64,000 bases of DNA. Origin: Liolophura sinensis. Taxonomy: Eukaryota > Mollusca > Polyplacophora > Chitonida > Chitonidae. Below the pieces are notes generated by a model. The model worked only from the letters and a program-made list of their open reading frames with translations. It ran no database searches and was not told the DNA's origin. The DNA lies in contig NC_088295.1 in assembly GCF_032854445.1 (NCBI RefSeq), positions 20,571,385 to 20,635,384 on the forward strand. The letters run 5' to 3'. Positions 32,901-47,643 of this stretch are shown here, in pieces; within the stretch, counting starts at the first letter, position 1; the number at the start of each line of letters is the position of its first letter. The position numbers and the translations under genes are program-made.

Positions 32901-35900
32901 TCAATCCAGAGGCACAAGCCTCTTCCATCTGTCAGCACATAATGATACAATACTGCCTTAACAGGTGGACAGACTGTCCAGCTTCTCAGGCTGAAGCACC
33001 CTTGCTTGACCCACTAGTTGACCATATGGTCAGTTCCTCCTAATAGATGCAGATATTTTAAAGGACCAAAGATATAAGGGTCTGTGAAGATTAGTGGATA
33101 ATTAAACCACTACCTGGCTGGTAATTCTAGCGGTTACTAATCAAGTCTAGTCACCTCACAGCCCTTCAGAACTTGGTGCAGAGGGTATGGACCCGGTGAA
33201 AAAATATTAAAAGAAAGAAAATAGGGTAGCACAGTGATCTATTTAATATAAAGAAATCTAGATCAAAATATCCAAGTCATTGACACATCCAGAAACACAT
33301 CTTGTACACAGTTCACAGGGCAAATTTGTTGTCTGCGTAGATGGCTGTTTAAAATATGAAACAGTTTGTTGTGAACATGCTAATTAGTACAGGGATTACA
33401 AAAAGTCTTACTCTACAAAAAAGTTAAATTTTTACAGTAAAAATATTCTTCATATTTTAAGCAAAACTTTAAACATTAACGATTTACATGATTAATGAGT
33501 TTAAGATGTGCAACTTTCAAAATAGTGTAACAAATACAGAATTAAAGCAATGTTTAATGGAAATGAAGTGCCTACTGTTCTCTTAGTTTGCTAAAGCCAG
33601 ATTTTCCAACTGTGGAGACATTCTTGAGCCAGTTTGAATCTGCTGGCCAGTTTTGTTTCTCATGAGTGTACATGTACAGTTTGAGTCAGGCATTGTCAGG
33701 GTTGTATTTGGATCCAGGTCAGTTTTGTGTCAACTCAGAGGTCCCCAAGTGTGATAGATCACAGCCACAAACACAGTTCACCAATATTAATGTTGATCCA
33801 AATTGATAACAAAATAGTCAATAGAAAACCTTTCTGTTTACACACTTGGCATGTGCCCAAGTGTGTGGGTCTGTAACTGAGTGGAAGAAGAGAGCAGAGA
33901 CACAGTGCAGATTGCTCCCTCTTCAAGTTGTTTGATTGTTGCAACTATAAGGTGTTGGGTCTACATTGACAGAGCAGGGTTGGAAGACCTGGCAAGGGCC
34001 AGACTAAACAGTGGTGTTAAGCAGGCCTAGCAGTGACTGCCCCTGTCAGATACAGGCTGCCACCACTGGCCCTTCACAGCCAGCCTCTCAGTTAGCCCTG
34101 TCCCTGCCTTGATAAACTCAACAGGCTACACCAGTTAAATCACTCGAAGATCTCCCACACTTAAGTACATGCCATAAAATTGTCATAGTCCAACTATGTC
34201 GTGTTATCTGTCCAGTGGACACATTAACTGACTATACATGTATGTTGATGGAAAAAATCAAGGCCCATTTTAACTTTTTTTCCAGATTTCTTATTCAAAT
34301 TGCTCTACACCATTCATATACTCTCCAACAGAATTATCTACAGAGGTCACTTCCAGAATAATATCATTCAGTCAAAGAAAGAGATTACTTAGACCAAAAA
34401 TGTGGAAATATCTTCATACAAAAGCCAGATGAAAGATCTCATCCTGAAATTCTGAAGAAAAATACTAACAAACTGAATCTGTTTCGGAAGAGATTGACCC
34501 TATTACCAGAACTGACACCAGAACACTGATACTACACAATCTAAGCAATGCTCTCAACCATAATTTCCAGTTTTATTTTCAAGGAATATCATGGATTTTT
34601 AGGCCCTGTATAAACCCTTTGGAACATTTTTATATGTACACTACATGACAAATTGCTGAAAGACACAGTTAGATATATAACTATGCAACAGCTTGTGTCC
34701 AAAAATCAGGTGGAAATCATGTATGATGTGATGTTATCTGACTGGTAAGGTTGACCTTAGACTGATATCAACAGACAACAATGACACAGAAAGAGATAGC
34801 TTCCATTGCTACTACATGGCTAGTCTTGATATCAGTAATCATGTCTGTCCTCACAACAACAAACTATCACCACAAAGTTGAGACTTGATATAATCTTCAA
34901 ATTTTCACTTTCATCATATAGAATATGTAATATACATTTTTTAATAGAGGAATTGGCTTGAATACATTAACCTTAAATATGTAATAACAATAATTGCCAA
35001 CATACAAAATCCCTTTGTATCACTAATACATAAAAAATATTACATGTTCACACACTAATTATTGTACAAGACAGCTATGTTTTCATTGTGTGACTGAATG
35101 TTTGAAAATGTAGTTAAACTTACACGTAAAACTGATCCTTGGTAAACATCAACACTCAGGGGGCAGGATGCATGCGACGAGGGACAAAACCTGAGGAGAA
35201 ACTAACAATAAGTCAATAAGTCAATGTCCCATAAAACTAACATAATAAAGACAGTTATTAAGAATAATCATTTTCCTATTAGTGATTGTTTGTGGTCTCA
35301 CCATTTTGTTGTATTTGTAAAGCCCATGTTTAATGGATACCATCATTATGTGGATGGCTGACCGACAAAGCAATAGTTTACGGTGTATAGTAGTGTTTAC
35401 ATGCCATTCCTCAAATCTATGGTTTACATGCATCCAGGTGTACACAGGTAAGTCTACAGATACAGAGGCATTATCTCTTCCAGACCCTTGACAAAAACCC
35501 AATGATAAACAGATAACATTTCAACATAAACACAATGGTTATACTTTCACAAAAGCCTTTGTCTCGAAATCTGAAACTCAACAAAGACTTGGTATATACC
35601 ATTGACAACTGATCGCATTGCCTAACAAAAAAGGTGCTCAATCACACTGCCTAAGAAGGAGTGTACCTGACCAAAAGTCTACACCTTTATATACCTAACC
35701 TGGGCAACAACTTTGTGAAGTGCACACATACTCAATCACAGGTAAAAAGTTGCCAGAGACCTTATCCTCAAACTGATCCAATATACAGTTTAACATAGAG
35801 TAGAACTTTCATCACACGATGGCGATCAGTTAAGCTTATGTCATCTGTCTCAGACCCTCCCCAAACAAAACTATCACTTAAAAGCTCAGCTTTATCATCA

Positions 35901-37642
35901 CCAGAAGAAAACATTAGCAAAATGCTTATTTTTAATCTACAAATTGGCTGGTAATCCTATACACAAGTTAAAACAGAAAATGGTGTAGGACGATGTGTTG
36001 ATATTAAAATTGCTAGTGTTTCCCGTTTGTAGTGTTACGGCTTATGTAAACCAGAGCCACAGATGTCTCTCTGCACAAGAGGAAATCTTTGGCCTCCACT
36101 TGGAGTTGCAAACCTTGAAGCTTCAGCTCACAAACTGAAGGATATCAGACAGGCTAAAAAACCTGGGGCCTAAGTCGCTGCTGATGAACATAAACCACAT
36201 TGTAGGTAATAATAATTTGGTGTGTAATCTCGACACGAAATCACGATCAGGCGGGGCTCTGGTAGAAGCAGTGGCTGGTGGGTGTCTGGGAGATGAGGAT
36301 GACAAACGAGCACGGACCAGCCTGTGGCAGCCAAACCACCACAGATTTGTAAACAGGCCTAATTGACTGTCCCATTTCCAGTTATCAGTGTTGCCCAACA
36401 CTGAAGGAACAGAACCAGTACAGTCTGTTCTAGGGTTTTCAGGAGGTGTTCTGACGCCACCAGGGTGCCAGGGACAACAGTAGTGACCAGACAACAGAGG
36501 GGACAGCCACTGGTCCCCAGGGCGCACTCAATCCCAAAAGTCCCTGATCCCACCCCTTTTACTTACTGCTGGGTAGCAGTTTGCTAACACACAGTATCCC
36601 TTACCACAACCATTAACCTTATTCCATTTTTAACACTATCAGACATGTGGGTAATTATTTTCAAATTCTATTTATACTTTATGGAGTCAGTTTTTCAGTG
36701 ACTGGAGCCTGGGCTTCACTGGCAAGAAGGATGGTAATCACATAGGGCAACCCTATTATCAATGGACAGAGTTTATTTAGCTGGGCCAGGGGGACTGGGT
36801 TTTACCCTTAGGGCTGACCCCCCACCATCAACCCCAGAGTGCACTGTATCACATTCTCAGAAAGTTTTAGTGCACTAAATCAAGTAAGTATCAAATGTTG
36901 GGACAACTCAATCAATATACCATTAACACTTTGTCACTGAAACTGAAACTCACAAAATATATCATATTTATCCACTTGACAAATAAGTCTATGCGGAAAA
37001 ACTACATGGTGCATGGAGAGTGGAGCCAGATCGCTCAGTCGGTTTCCACAGAAGGTTATCTCAACTCCGGAAGTTGATTATTTTACACAGCCTTGCGGCT
37101 CACACCCACTGGATAGGTATAATTTCACCCTCACGATTCCCACCTCTTACATCATGTTCGAGCCTGCTTTTTACACACTTTTTTAGTTATAGTCCAAAAA
37201 TTTTATCTAAAAAAACTTTAAATTCAACTTGAAAATTAAATTAAGTACATATGAATACCACCACCAAAGGATTTTTTCATCTTAAATTTTGTTGGCAAAT
37301 TTGAATGTGATATAAAAAAATTTTCCAGTGTTTGATGTCCAGAGGAATAGGTATAAAAGAGCTCCATGTACAACATTTGTATACTACTGAAATCAATGCC
37401 AGTTTGAAACACACCAAGGCCTGAGTTACCACTTGAGTTTCTGCAAAACTTTTCACCCACTTTCACTTGCTTTGAAGTTTTGTGATTTAATCTTTTGCAC
37501 TTTATATATAACTACATACACATTATTTGCAGTGGTTTAATATAAACTACACAGTTGTTTTAAACCATAGTGCCTTGTTAGCAGTTTTAGAAGTGAACTG
37601 ATGAAGTGAAATGGCACAAATAACCAGTTGTTGCTTTATATT
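29991..37642. other. CpG-poor, intron-like DNA
   Basis: 7.6 kb with few CpG (6 counted in 30001-31020) and more A than T on the + strand (182 A, 137 T in 31801-32280). A C-run lies near 30290-30310. Slightly CpG-richer spots, such as 36220-36330, are open in two frames on opposite strands, but no domain is recognised. The simplest reading is intron of a long gene. Confidence 0.5.
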
Positions 37643-37735
37643 CAGAGGTGCAGGGAGCCATGCCCCCCCCCCCCCCCTCCAACTCCCACTTTCAAAAGTA
37701 GGGGGGCCAGCATATCTTTTGGCCCCCCACTTTTC
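37643..37735. repeat. C/G-run repeat with hairpin, possible transposon end
   Basis: CAGAGGTGCAGGGAGCC starts at 37643, followed by 15 C (37663-37677). A hairpin with GGGGGGCC and GGCCCCCC arms is at 37701-37708 and 37721-37728. A related CAGGGGTGTAGGAAGC is found on the minus strand ending at 39186. Such CAGGGG-type ends suggest a decayed DNA transposon, but no target duplication was found. Confidence 0.3.
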
Positions 37736-39099
37736 ATGTGCTAGAAATTGTATACATACTTGTAACACAAACAAGCACCTTCGCCAAATAAAACATCACA
37801 TTATTGCAAATATATTTTCATATATGGCAAACTGCAATTTTCCCTGTTCACATTAGTACTAATATAGGGCCTAAGTGTTTTTTCCCTCCTTTGGCCTACA
37901 TATTTATATATGTTTATGAGTTAGCTCCCTTAGATGGGACTCGTCAGTCGATTAAAATGGAGCCGCCTGACGACCTTCGTCAACTTCAACTTTAAAATAA
38001 ATCCAACCACCTGGATATTTTTGAAGGAGTTTGACATACAGTTCATTTTATTGTTTTCCTTTCTTTTCATGAGGGTTACTTAGGGAAGGCGGTTTTTGAA
38101 GAACAAACGTTCACGCCACATGAACTGAAATAATGGTCTTCTTTTACTAACAATTTTTCTGCGACATTTGGGTTTGTATTTTCTGCATCCATGCAACCAT
38201 GGCTGCAATTGTCGTAAGGTTGTGAATTCTGATTATTTCTCAAAGACTTTGCTTTTCCAGATCACATGATATAGTGTCATGAAGTTATATATACATGTTT
38301 TTCCAAAGTGACAAAATTACACAGGTTTATGTAAGGTTGCTTGGTTTAACTTTCAATACACATAGAGAAGTAGCATATATTATTATATACCATTCTCGAA
38401 TGGAAGAGCAAATCATCTAGTGCAATATGACACAAAAGTGGACTCATTTGTCTCCAAACACAACCTTTCTTTCTTATATACTGACTGTGTTTCAATGTGA
38501 TGGCGTTGCTGTTCTGTTCAGCTCAAAAAGCAGAATAATTAATATATTTGTACAACATATGCATTCATCAGCACTGAGTTATTTATTTCATTATGTTTTA
38601 TCGTTATTCCAAGATCATTTCACTCAGGACAGGTTGCAAGATTCATCAGTGAAGGAAAGACAAGTAACCACCGACTTTGGCACGTTATTGATAATTCCCC
38701 GAAATCTGATGCACGCCTTTTTTCTGAGCCAAAGGCATGATCAAAAAGTGTATGTATACATGTGAATGACATTGACTTCAATCGAAAGCAAGCCAGCGCG
38801 AATAGGCCGGCAAGTTTACCACCAAGGCCCAGTAAAAACATGCATGTTTCTTTCCACCAATTCTCCTCTATACGAGCTAAATGCTTATATTAGTCAATCT
38901 ACACCAACCTTTATCTGACATGCAAAAATTTAATGGTGAATTCATAAATTGTTACAATGTTCTTTATTGACCCGGGGTTCTCCAGGCAAAAGCGTCAACA
39001 ATTGAGCTAAACGTCTACTTCAATTTTTTCAGGCAGGCTTAAATAGTCACTAACACCTCAACTGGCATACCTAAGAAACAGCAAATTGTCTCTAAGGCG

Positions 39100-39186
39100 A
39101 TATAGCTCCCTTGGCGGCCCCTGGACCCTCACCTTTTTTGCTGGGACTCTTGGTTCCCCACTTTGAAATTGCTTCCTACACCCCTG
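39100..39186 (-). repeat. possible decayed transposon end
   Basis: Read on the minus strand this begins CAGGGGTGTAGGAAGC and continues with a TTTCAAAGTGGGG motif and GGGTCCAGGGGCC. The start and the TTTCAAAGTGGGG resemble the ACTTTCAAAAGTAGGGG segment at 37689-37706. Confidence 0.3.
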
Positions 39187-40639
39187 ATATTTGTCTGCAT
39201 GTGAAGAACATTCAAAGAAGTGAGGATGCAAGTGAATTTGTTGTGCCTGATTTATCAGATATCTATATATCACTGAGTGTTATCCACTTTATTCAGATAC
39301 CTAGCCCCTCTTATCACTGACTTCATCACAACCTGCACTGCTCACACTTGATAAAACACAGCCCCACAAAAAAGGTAAGTGAACAACACATATCTTTTGT
39401 ACTGACATTATTTCAAAGACATTTCTTTCCCAAATTTGGAATAATATTTCAGTTATCATGAAAGAGTCACAAATCACCTCTTTACACAAGAACTCCTCAA
39501 CAAATTGTCATCACAATATATACAATAAATAGGCACAACACTTAAAAAAGTGGCTATTTTGTAAACTGTGCATAATCCTATCGTTGTAAATATTTGGGTC
39601 TCAATGATGTACAAAACCTTGGAACTTAAGCACCATTGTTTTAGCCTTTTGATTCATTTTAGAAAATTCTTACTATAAAAATAATCAGACAAAAAAAAAA
39701 AAATCCTAGCTTTTCAAATTTCAAGCTGACTTTATTAATCCAGACCCAAGACTAGAATAAGAGCTCAGTACAATGTCTGAGACAGGCATACATGTACATG
39801 TATCTTGCCACGCTCAACATTAGGTGCATGTATGAGTCTGGGGAACTATGAGGTGACTAACTCAGGCACTGGTTTAGACAAGACATAGGCTGGGTAAATT
39901 ACAGGGTATGCTGTCCTCTCGCTACACTGATCTGTTACCCGCAAATCTCATTCAAAAAACAAGAAGAAACCAGAAAAAAAAAAAAAACCCAATGTAAATG
40001 AATGAAATGGATACAGACTAAGTACACATGCTGACTAAAAGTTGAACAATACGCTTTAGCTGACCCAACTCCTCCTATTATAGTCTTCTGTCGAGCTGTT
40101 ACATGACCATATTGTGTGCTTTTACACCATCCCTCTCAGTTAAAAAAAAAAAAAAATCCTTAGTTGAGTGCCCTATTGAGCGGAACTTTGCATAGTCTTT
40201 GGTTACAGCTAAAGGTGTTCTTACACCCTGACCCTGTCTGTCACCCTCTGTAAGGACGCACTCAGGCTTATTGTACTGCTATAAAAGCGCTCTGTACTCA
40301 AAACCTCCTCAATCTTAACCACTGTGGATCACAAATTATAACTTTATCATTTTACAGAGAAAAAATTTCAAAACTGAAAATAACACAAATGTGTTTGACC
40401 CACAAACTTTTAAATAAAATTGACAACTCCATGAAGGCATGGTAGGTGGTATTTCTTTGTTTTATATAATTAATAGTCTGCGTTATGTGTAATTGCATTG
40501 CCAAAGAGCACACGTGCCCCAGAAAATAAAAGTACATGTTAAAATAGAGCTCTGAAGGCAGAGGAAGCCAAAAACATAGAGCCACAGATGCATATGTAGA
40601 AATAAAAGCAAGAACACTCCAGTAAAGGTACACAAGGGT
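39187..40639. other. CpG-poor, intron-like DNA
   Basis: No exon supported. Three poly(A) tracts occur (near 39690, 39975 and 40142), each 12-15 bases, possible old retroposon tails without a recognisable body. Confidence 0.5.
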
Positions 40640-40905
40640 GTCGAGTCTAAAACGTAAATGCTGGATTACAGCAAGGATACAGCTGGCAGAGTGAGCTGTG
40701 AGTGCTAAGAGGTATACATGTACTTATATGCTGAAGTACAGGTACCCGAGAACTCAGTGCCTAAGAGGTACATGCTGCAATAGGGTAAGAACCCAGCAGG
40801 TAGAGGTAGCCCAGTAGGTACCCCAGAACATAAAGTCTAAGAGATACAGGCTGAAGTACAGCAAGAGGCTAGCAGGTAGAGTGAACTGTGAGCACAGGTG
40901 TACAG
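40640..40905. repeat. degenerate tandem repeat
   Basis: Diverged units recur with the motifs CTAAGAGGTA(C/T)A, GCTGAAGTACAG and CAGGTAGAG in the same order about every 60-75 bases. Confidence 0.5.
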
Positions 40906-41058
40906 AGGCTGGCAAGTTGCCATGTGAGAATTACCAGCAGTCATCCAACACAGATCGAGAGAATCACTGGTGATAAACTCTGATAACCATCAGCTCAGGC
41001 CTTGTTTACCTACTTACTTAACATGATACAGCCAACATCACACCTGCCCAGCTGTCTC

Positions 41059-41078
41059 CCAGCCAGCCAGCCAGCCAG
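41059..41078. repeat. (CCAG)n microsatellite
   Basis: Five CCAG units in a row. Confidence 0.85.
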
Positions 41079-44000
41079 TACACTCAATTCAACCATCAGC
41101 ATGCCATGGCTGCACAGAACTTAAATTACCAAGACAATGGTTTAAATTTAAACAAAGCCTCAAGTCATTCTAACAGAAAATAAAGAAATGTTCTGCAAAT
41201 TATTGCTTGTTAGAGCAGTTATATTGGGCAAAAACATGTAGAAACTCATAAGTATATGTAGGCCTATCAGATGAGTAATTGAGGAAGCACTCTATTATTT
41301 GGCAAAGAGGAGGCCACTGGTCAGGGGGAGACAAATCTAGCACAGTATTAGACCAAGCTCTGGCCTTTACCACCTGAACGGCTGAGCAAGAGAGCAGTCA
41401 AACTTCACCGCACCATCCTCTTGACAGGCTGGCCATAACATGAACAGAAGGAAGCTTGAACGAAAGGCTTCTCAAAATGAGGGCTTCAAAGCTCTTCAAA
41501 TGTTGATTAGAGAGCATTTTAACAGTCTACTGGCTGGGCAATGCTCTAACCTCTGCCTGGTATCTCCAGTGTGTTAACACAAGCCAGCTGAGTCCAAACC
41601 TCTCGCATCACACACCTATAATTCACTCTTCCCTTCAGCTGTTACAAGAAAAGACTTAACAAATCATCAAATGAAAGTGGAACATTAATGATCCCAACAA
41701 AATGGCTACATTCCTCTCAACACAGGAACCCCACAGCTAACTGGGTTACTAAAGGGTACATTTTAAAGGAGACTGGCAGGAAACTTCCAAAATTAACACA
41801 ACCTGTAAAGTTGTTTGTTGTACAATCAACCACAGGATTCTTACATCATACTTGGCAGTGCATAGCCTTCTAGCATCTACATGGAACAAATTAGTAACAA
41901 ACAGGAATATCTTAAACATTAAATCCCATGTAATGACACCTCAGGAACATAGAAAATGACAGCTTCATAACATGACCATAGTGTCAATGGAACGATCTAC
42001 TATGACATGTCTAAAAACTTGGACTCCCCCCCCCCCCCAAAAAAAAACAGAACTAAAAAAAATCAAAACAAAATGAACCACATGCTTCATTGATGAAGTA
42101 CAATCTCTGTATCTTGTTCATGATTATGTAAGATAATTGTAAAGTTTCCAAAAACACAGATTTGTTGTCACCTACAAATAAAAACTTGTCCTGTGCCTGT
42201 ACCTGGAATTCTGTGTTTGACAACAACTACATCTAACTATACCCTCGTAGTCGTCGTCCAGATGGGTTTCATTACCCCTGAGGTGTTTGACACCCTGTAA
42301 TAGTGACACAGTGTCTGGCACACCACAAAATCAAAGCTCCTTACATCCACCCACTTTAAGCCAAGAAGAAGTGTGAAAATTGATGATGACAGTCAGACTG
42401 CTTCCGTTCTGTTGGTGGTTAAAGGGTAACTCTTCTTAAGAGCTGACGCTGACCCTGTCTCTGGTGGAGAACCTTTAATCCAGCTTAATCCCTTCTCTCA
42501 GACACAAAGGATTAATGCTCGCTTATACATCTCATAGAAACCATCTGGCAAGGCAAAAGTCAATGGTGGATGATGGGATGGAGAAGGTCCCCACAGTTTC
42601 TCCACTACCATCAAAGAGGCTGTAAATAGCAATCAGTCAAGACGGGCCAAGAGCTACAGACATCTTATCTATACATGTAATGAAGTGTTACCTAAACCTT
42701 TAGATAGGAGAAGACAGTCCCAGCAAAGATACTTGTCATGGGTATTATGACTCTCACATCTGCTATAAATCTTAACCTGCTGAGACAACCAAGACTAGAT
42801 GTGTGGAAGGGTTTGGTCCGCAAGGTAATGTCACTACATCTCCTCCCTGTGTGGCCAAGTATTGTTTCCAGCAGTAATACCCATCTGTCATATAATTAGC
42901 TAGCTTGGCTATCCAAGGCTTATGAAGAAAAGACGGTACTGTTTTTCAGGCGGGATATTTATTTGTTTACTTTAACATAGGGGACAGAGGTTCTGTAATT
43001 TTTTGGTGGGTTCCGTCATATGAATCAACTACAAAGATATTAATATTTGATTGACTGAAGTTTTATGCCCAGCCTATTCATGTTTCAGCACCAATATGTA
43101 GGAGCTACCAAAGGATGCTTTGCAAAAAGTACTAAATTTCACTAAGGTGGAAGTACAGTGGAGATGTGGTTATGTAGCTCGAATCAGATACATGTATGCA
43201 CTACATCGGTGTAGACAAGGTTTCCCTGGGTTCTGGATAGAAGCCAGCTTCTCATTATTGTCATGATATGCAGGGACATAGGGGCATTATGGGATTGCAG
43301 AGGTTGACTGGGAAGGCCATCCCCAGGAGAGAAAGCGACCCTGGGATCTGGAGGGCAGGTATCCCACAAGCCCTAAGCCCTGTGGGATGTAGGCACCCGA
43401 CTTACAGCCAGCTGAAAACACACTTAGCAACACACAAATGCCTTACATATTTAAGGCAATCTAAAAAGCTCTGTTGGCTTATCTGTCATTATACCATCAA
43501 CCTGTTCTGGGCAAAGCATTTGCATAAAAACCTTTGCCAAGCCAGGTTGCTTCTTGTAATCATCCTAATCTATCTATACACACTTAATAAACAACTGACT
43601 TAACATGACCAGATTAGGACAGCCCTGCCCAGTCTGAGACATATGCTCTTAGGTCACCGACTCCATCATCTTTTTCAAATTTCCCTGTCTTCAGCTGTCT
43701 TTAAAACACGTACACTCAGGTAAATCAATAAATCTATCACGAGAGGTATGTCTGCCTAACTTGGGGCCTCAAGAAAAGATGGATGACTTAAAGCAATAGA
43801 TAAAATCTGTCATATAATTACATCTCATGATGATCTTACATATATGCTTACACCCTACCTCACAAAATGCATCTTCTCAAGGTATCTGTCTTCCTTTTTT
43901 TTCACATCAAACATGTGTAAGTCACACTGACATAAGACTAATGATTATCCAAGGCCTTTCTCACACCAGGTATGTTTAAAGAGATAGTAATCTTGACACG

Positions 44001-47000
44001 TTGACAATTACATATAATTCATTGGGGTTTAATTTGCATAATGATAACAAAATTATCTAGCCACAATGTAGGTGTGACCTGTATTATCTAGAAGTGACCT
44101 TAAACAGTAACTGTTAGACTAGGATGTCCACACACATTTTCCTTCTTTTTTAGATTTTAGTAATATTTTGGGTTATGAAAATAAGTTTTGATCAGTTAAA
44201 GATCTTGTGCATGTATTAACAGTACTAGGGCAGTATTTCCTAATGCTTGTATGCAGAAAGCCAATGCTGACTGCATGCGAGTAAGGTGAGCTTCTCAGAT
44301 AGACGTTAACCAGGCTTCCTTAACACCTGTCCAGCTCAGCCTCAAGTATACAGGCAAGACAGGCCATCTCCAATCCCACAGGTAATTCTGGAAATCACAC
44401 AGAGCTGTTAACTTCCTGAAACAACCTCTGCAGAAAAGCAGAGAGAAATTTGAAAATCTGCAGGCCTCAAAGCTTCATGCATTCATGCTTTCTTAAAGCT
44501 AGAACATTTTCTTCAGAGAGTGTCTTTCCAAAACATTATACTGAAATTTATCAAAAAGAGAAGATTTTAATAGCTGGCACTATGAAAACTTTGAATTCAT
44601 GTTTACATCAAACTCGAAACTTGTGGACATTTGAACTTTAAAGTTGTGCCAATAGTATCCAAGAATTGGTATTAATTCTTCAGGGAACCACACACATGCA
44701 CAAGTAAGTGTATGATTCCTTTACACATGGTGACTCAAGTTTTGACTCAAATGTAGCATATGTTTTATTTGAACTTTTGCCAGCACAATCAGGTATGACA
44801 GAAACCGTATTGGACTTATGGTCAACTGTGTATTTACCCTGTTATGCCTCACTTATCTTACTCTAATCAGTAAACGAACTGAGCATTCTAATATCAAGTT
44901 AAAAGTCTTGATATCTTGCCAAGAAAATTCTAAATAAGATCATAAACATGAAAACTATTTCCTTGACTGTGACGATTTGAATATTTCTATATACACTGTT
45001 CTCTAGGCAGCTGACAAAGGTAAGATTTAAACACTGAAGATACAAATTATGGTGAAGACAGTGATGAACATTCAGGTTTATAAGGAAAATGGATGGTATT
45101 TAAATGTGATATAATACCAAATGCATCAACATAAGGCAAACATAGAGAAAAAAAAATGCAATATCTTGACAAGTACATGCATATACACTAAAATTTCTTC
45201 CTTAAACAAAACAACCAAAAAATTCTACCACTGACACCATTGTAGACTTTCAACATTAGACATCGCCATCCCATTTGTCTGCAGTCAGTCTCAAAAGTTA
45301 CAGTCAATGACTAGCAGGTTCTACCCTTGAGAGAAAATGGACTTGTGGATCTGACAAAAACACCAAATAATTCAGCCTGCTGTTTTAGACAAAAAAGGGA
45401 TCTTTGCACTCTGTGCTACACTCTTTTTCCCTAACAGGCCTTCTATTTATGTTCCAAGAGGGCCTTCTTTTTCTGTCCTAAGAGCAATGACAAAGACTAT
45501 TACTTTAATGAGAGGGGTATCCAATGTCTATTGGTGCTCATAAATTAAACTTCCTCTGGTTTGACCACCCCAATACAGTGGGATGACAATAGAGAAGATG
45601 GCAGTACTTAAGGTAATTGTAGAGAGGTTATTACACAGACACAAAAGCTGAATTATGATCTACAGCAATGACTCTCTACAACAGCATGGCTGCGTAAGCT
45701 CAGGTTTACCCTAGGTTATCCCCATATAGAGCTACAGTAAAGGTATGCTCTGACCTGGACGGTATACCGGAGATGAGACACATGATAACAGGTAAGCTGA
45801 AAAAGAGAAAGCCTAACTCCCATTAAAACTAATCTCTGTTAACAGGTATATCATTTTTGTACTTTTTAAGCTCACAACAACTTGTCTCTTATCAGGTGGA
45901 CATTGACACCGCATTTATATACATACATGTACAATGAGAACCTTGCCAGAGTAATAATATACTCAATGTAGTCTGTATCAAAGTCAGAACTATGAAAGGC
46001 TTTGAAAAAATCATATTTGAAAATCACATAGAAATAATACAGCTATCATGGTCTTTGATTATAGTTTAATATTGCAGTCGTCTGACAAGGTACATGAGTA
46101 TGTGCACATGAATAGAAATTTGTACAAACCATTGAACCATTGCAAATAATGACCAGATAATAACACCACTTTTAGAAGCTGTTTCCAAGCAAATATCTCA
46201 GTGAGAGTTGTGGACATAAAATCTGTCAACCTGTTAAAATAATATGTTAGTTTTTTTTATTCATATATTTAAAAGTTACAAAAACATAAACAAAATGTTT
46301 TCATGACAGAAGTGTTCGTGCTTTCTGAGATGACAGTGCCATAACAACTGAGAATAGAACATTGGAAGGCCTTCATCAAAAACTGAAGACAGAATATAAG
46401 TGAGTATTTGGTGAAATACATCGGTTAAGAAACTGAACCAGAGAAAACAAGAAATTCACTAAAATGGAGATAGATGATGGAATATCTATTAATGATAAAT
46501 CACTTGTTTGACAAGAACAAATGGAGAGTCTGACAGATGACAAATCCAGCCAAAGAAAACTTTGTGCCAGACTCATCATCAGTGCCAGCAAACTTAATAC
46601 TAATTTCTTCCGTAAACTTCAAAATGGAATGGTCCACCATGTTATGTGAAACATGATACAGCGTGAGCAAAAAATAATTTCAATAGAGAAAGACTATTGA
46701 TAAACACTGACTCCAAAGTTAAGCAAACAGGTAAGGAGCTTGCATGACCTGGACACTAATTCAAAAACAATTTGACTAGCACCTCAAAGCCTATTCCATT
46801 AAAGTAACATCATTTCTTTTATGGCTGTGTCAGTGACATTAAAATCTGACAGTTGTCAGATAAAAAACAAGAACTGTAAGAAAAAGCTAAGAGTCCTTCA
46901 TTCAAGTTTGTCCATCAGTCATATCTAACAGTCAACACCCTTACTTTGAATACTGTCAGAAGACAAGACTTCTTCAGCCCTTAAAAACACCAGAAACATG

Positions 47001-47643
47001 GAGTCTTCTATATCATAGCTCTGTAAGGTCAAATTAAAAGCTTTATTGTCAGATAAAACAAAAGTTTTTCAGCGCAGAAAGGGCGCATTTCTTTTCTAGG
47101 AGGTAGAATCAATTATTCAACCTTCTTTGACATGATGTGAGTTGGGATGAGATTAACTCCCTTTGTCAAAGCCTGGAATTATCTGCTCTCAGAAGTTATA
47201 ATCCCAGTGGTCGCAGCAGAACACAAAACAAACTTGACCCCTGGGTACGCCACACTTAGAGGTGCTAACTTGGCCCTTCTTTAACACCAAGTGTTCTCTT
47301 TACAAACCTCGCCAGAAAACATGTGAAACGTTGTTGAGACATTCCGAGCTAACTGCCGAGGAGTGTGGCTGGCGTCTTGAGTAACACAGGTTTCATCTCA
47401 GACAACCGGAATGTCATATGACACTATCTCAGGTATGTCAGTGGTCATCTTCAAAAACCCTGTCCACAGCCCTCTGCCTCTCTGCATACTTTCATCTCTA
47501 GCCTCTAGCAGCTCTCCATGCTAACAACCCTTCCCTGTATGCGCTACCTCTACCTTATTCTACGATAACCTTTCCCTGTACACAATCAGTCCTATCTTCT
47601 TCTTATGAAAAATCCTTCCCAGTACAATCCTTAATTTCTTCCA
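41079..47643. other. CpG-poor, intron-like DNA
   Basis: 6.5 kb without a supported exon. A C-run joined to an A-run lies at about 42028-42050. Consensus-like donors occur (for example AACAG|GTAAGC near 45790) but the open stretches before them are no longer than chance allows. I see nothing else in it. Confidence 0.5.

Noticed and set aside
36123-36527. 134-codon minus frame, with an overlapping 60-codon + frame
   Set aside because: No domain or splice signals. Both strands open in a locally GC-richer patch is expected by chance.
45700-45790. Short open stretch ending at a strong donor (AACAG|GTAAGC)
   Set aside because: About 30 open codons are expected by chance, and no matching acceptor and continuing exon were found.
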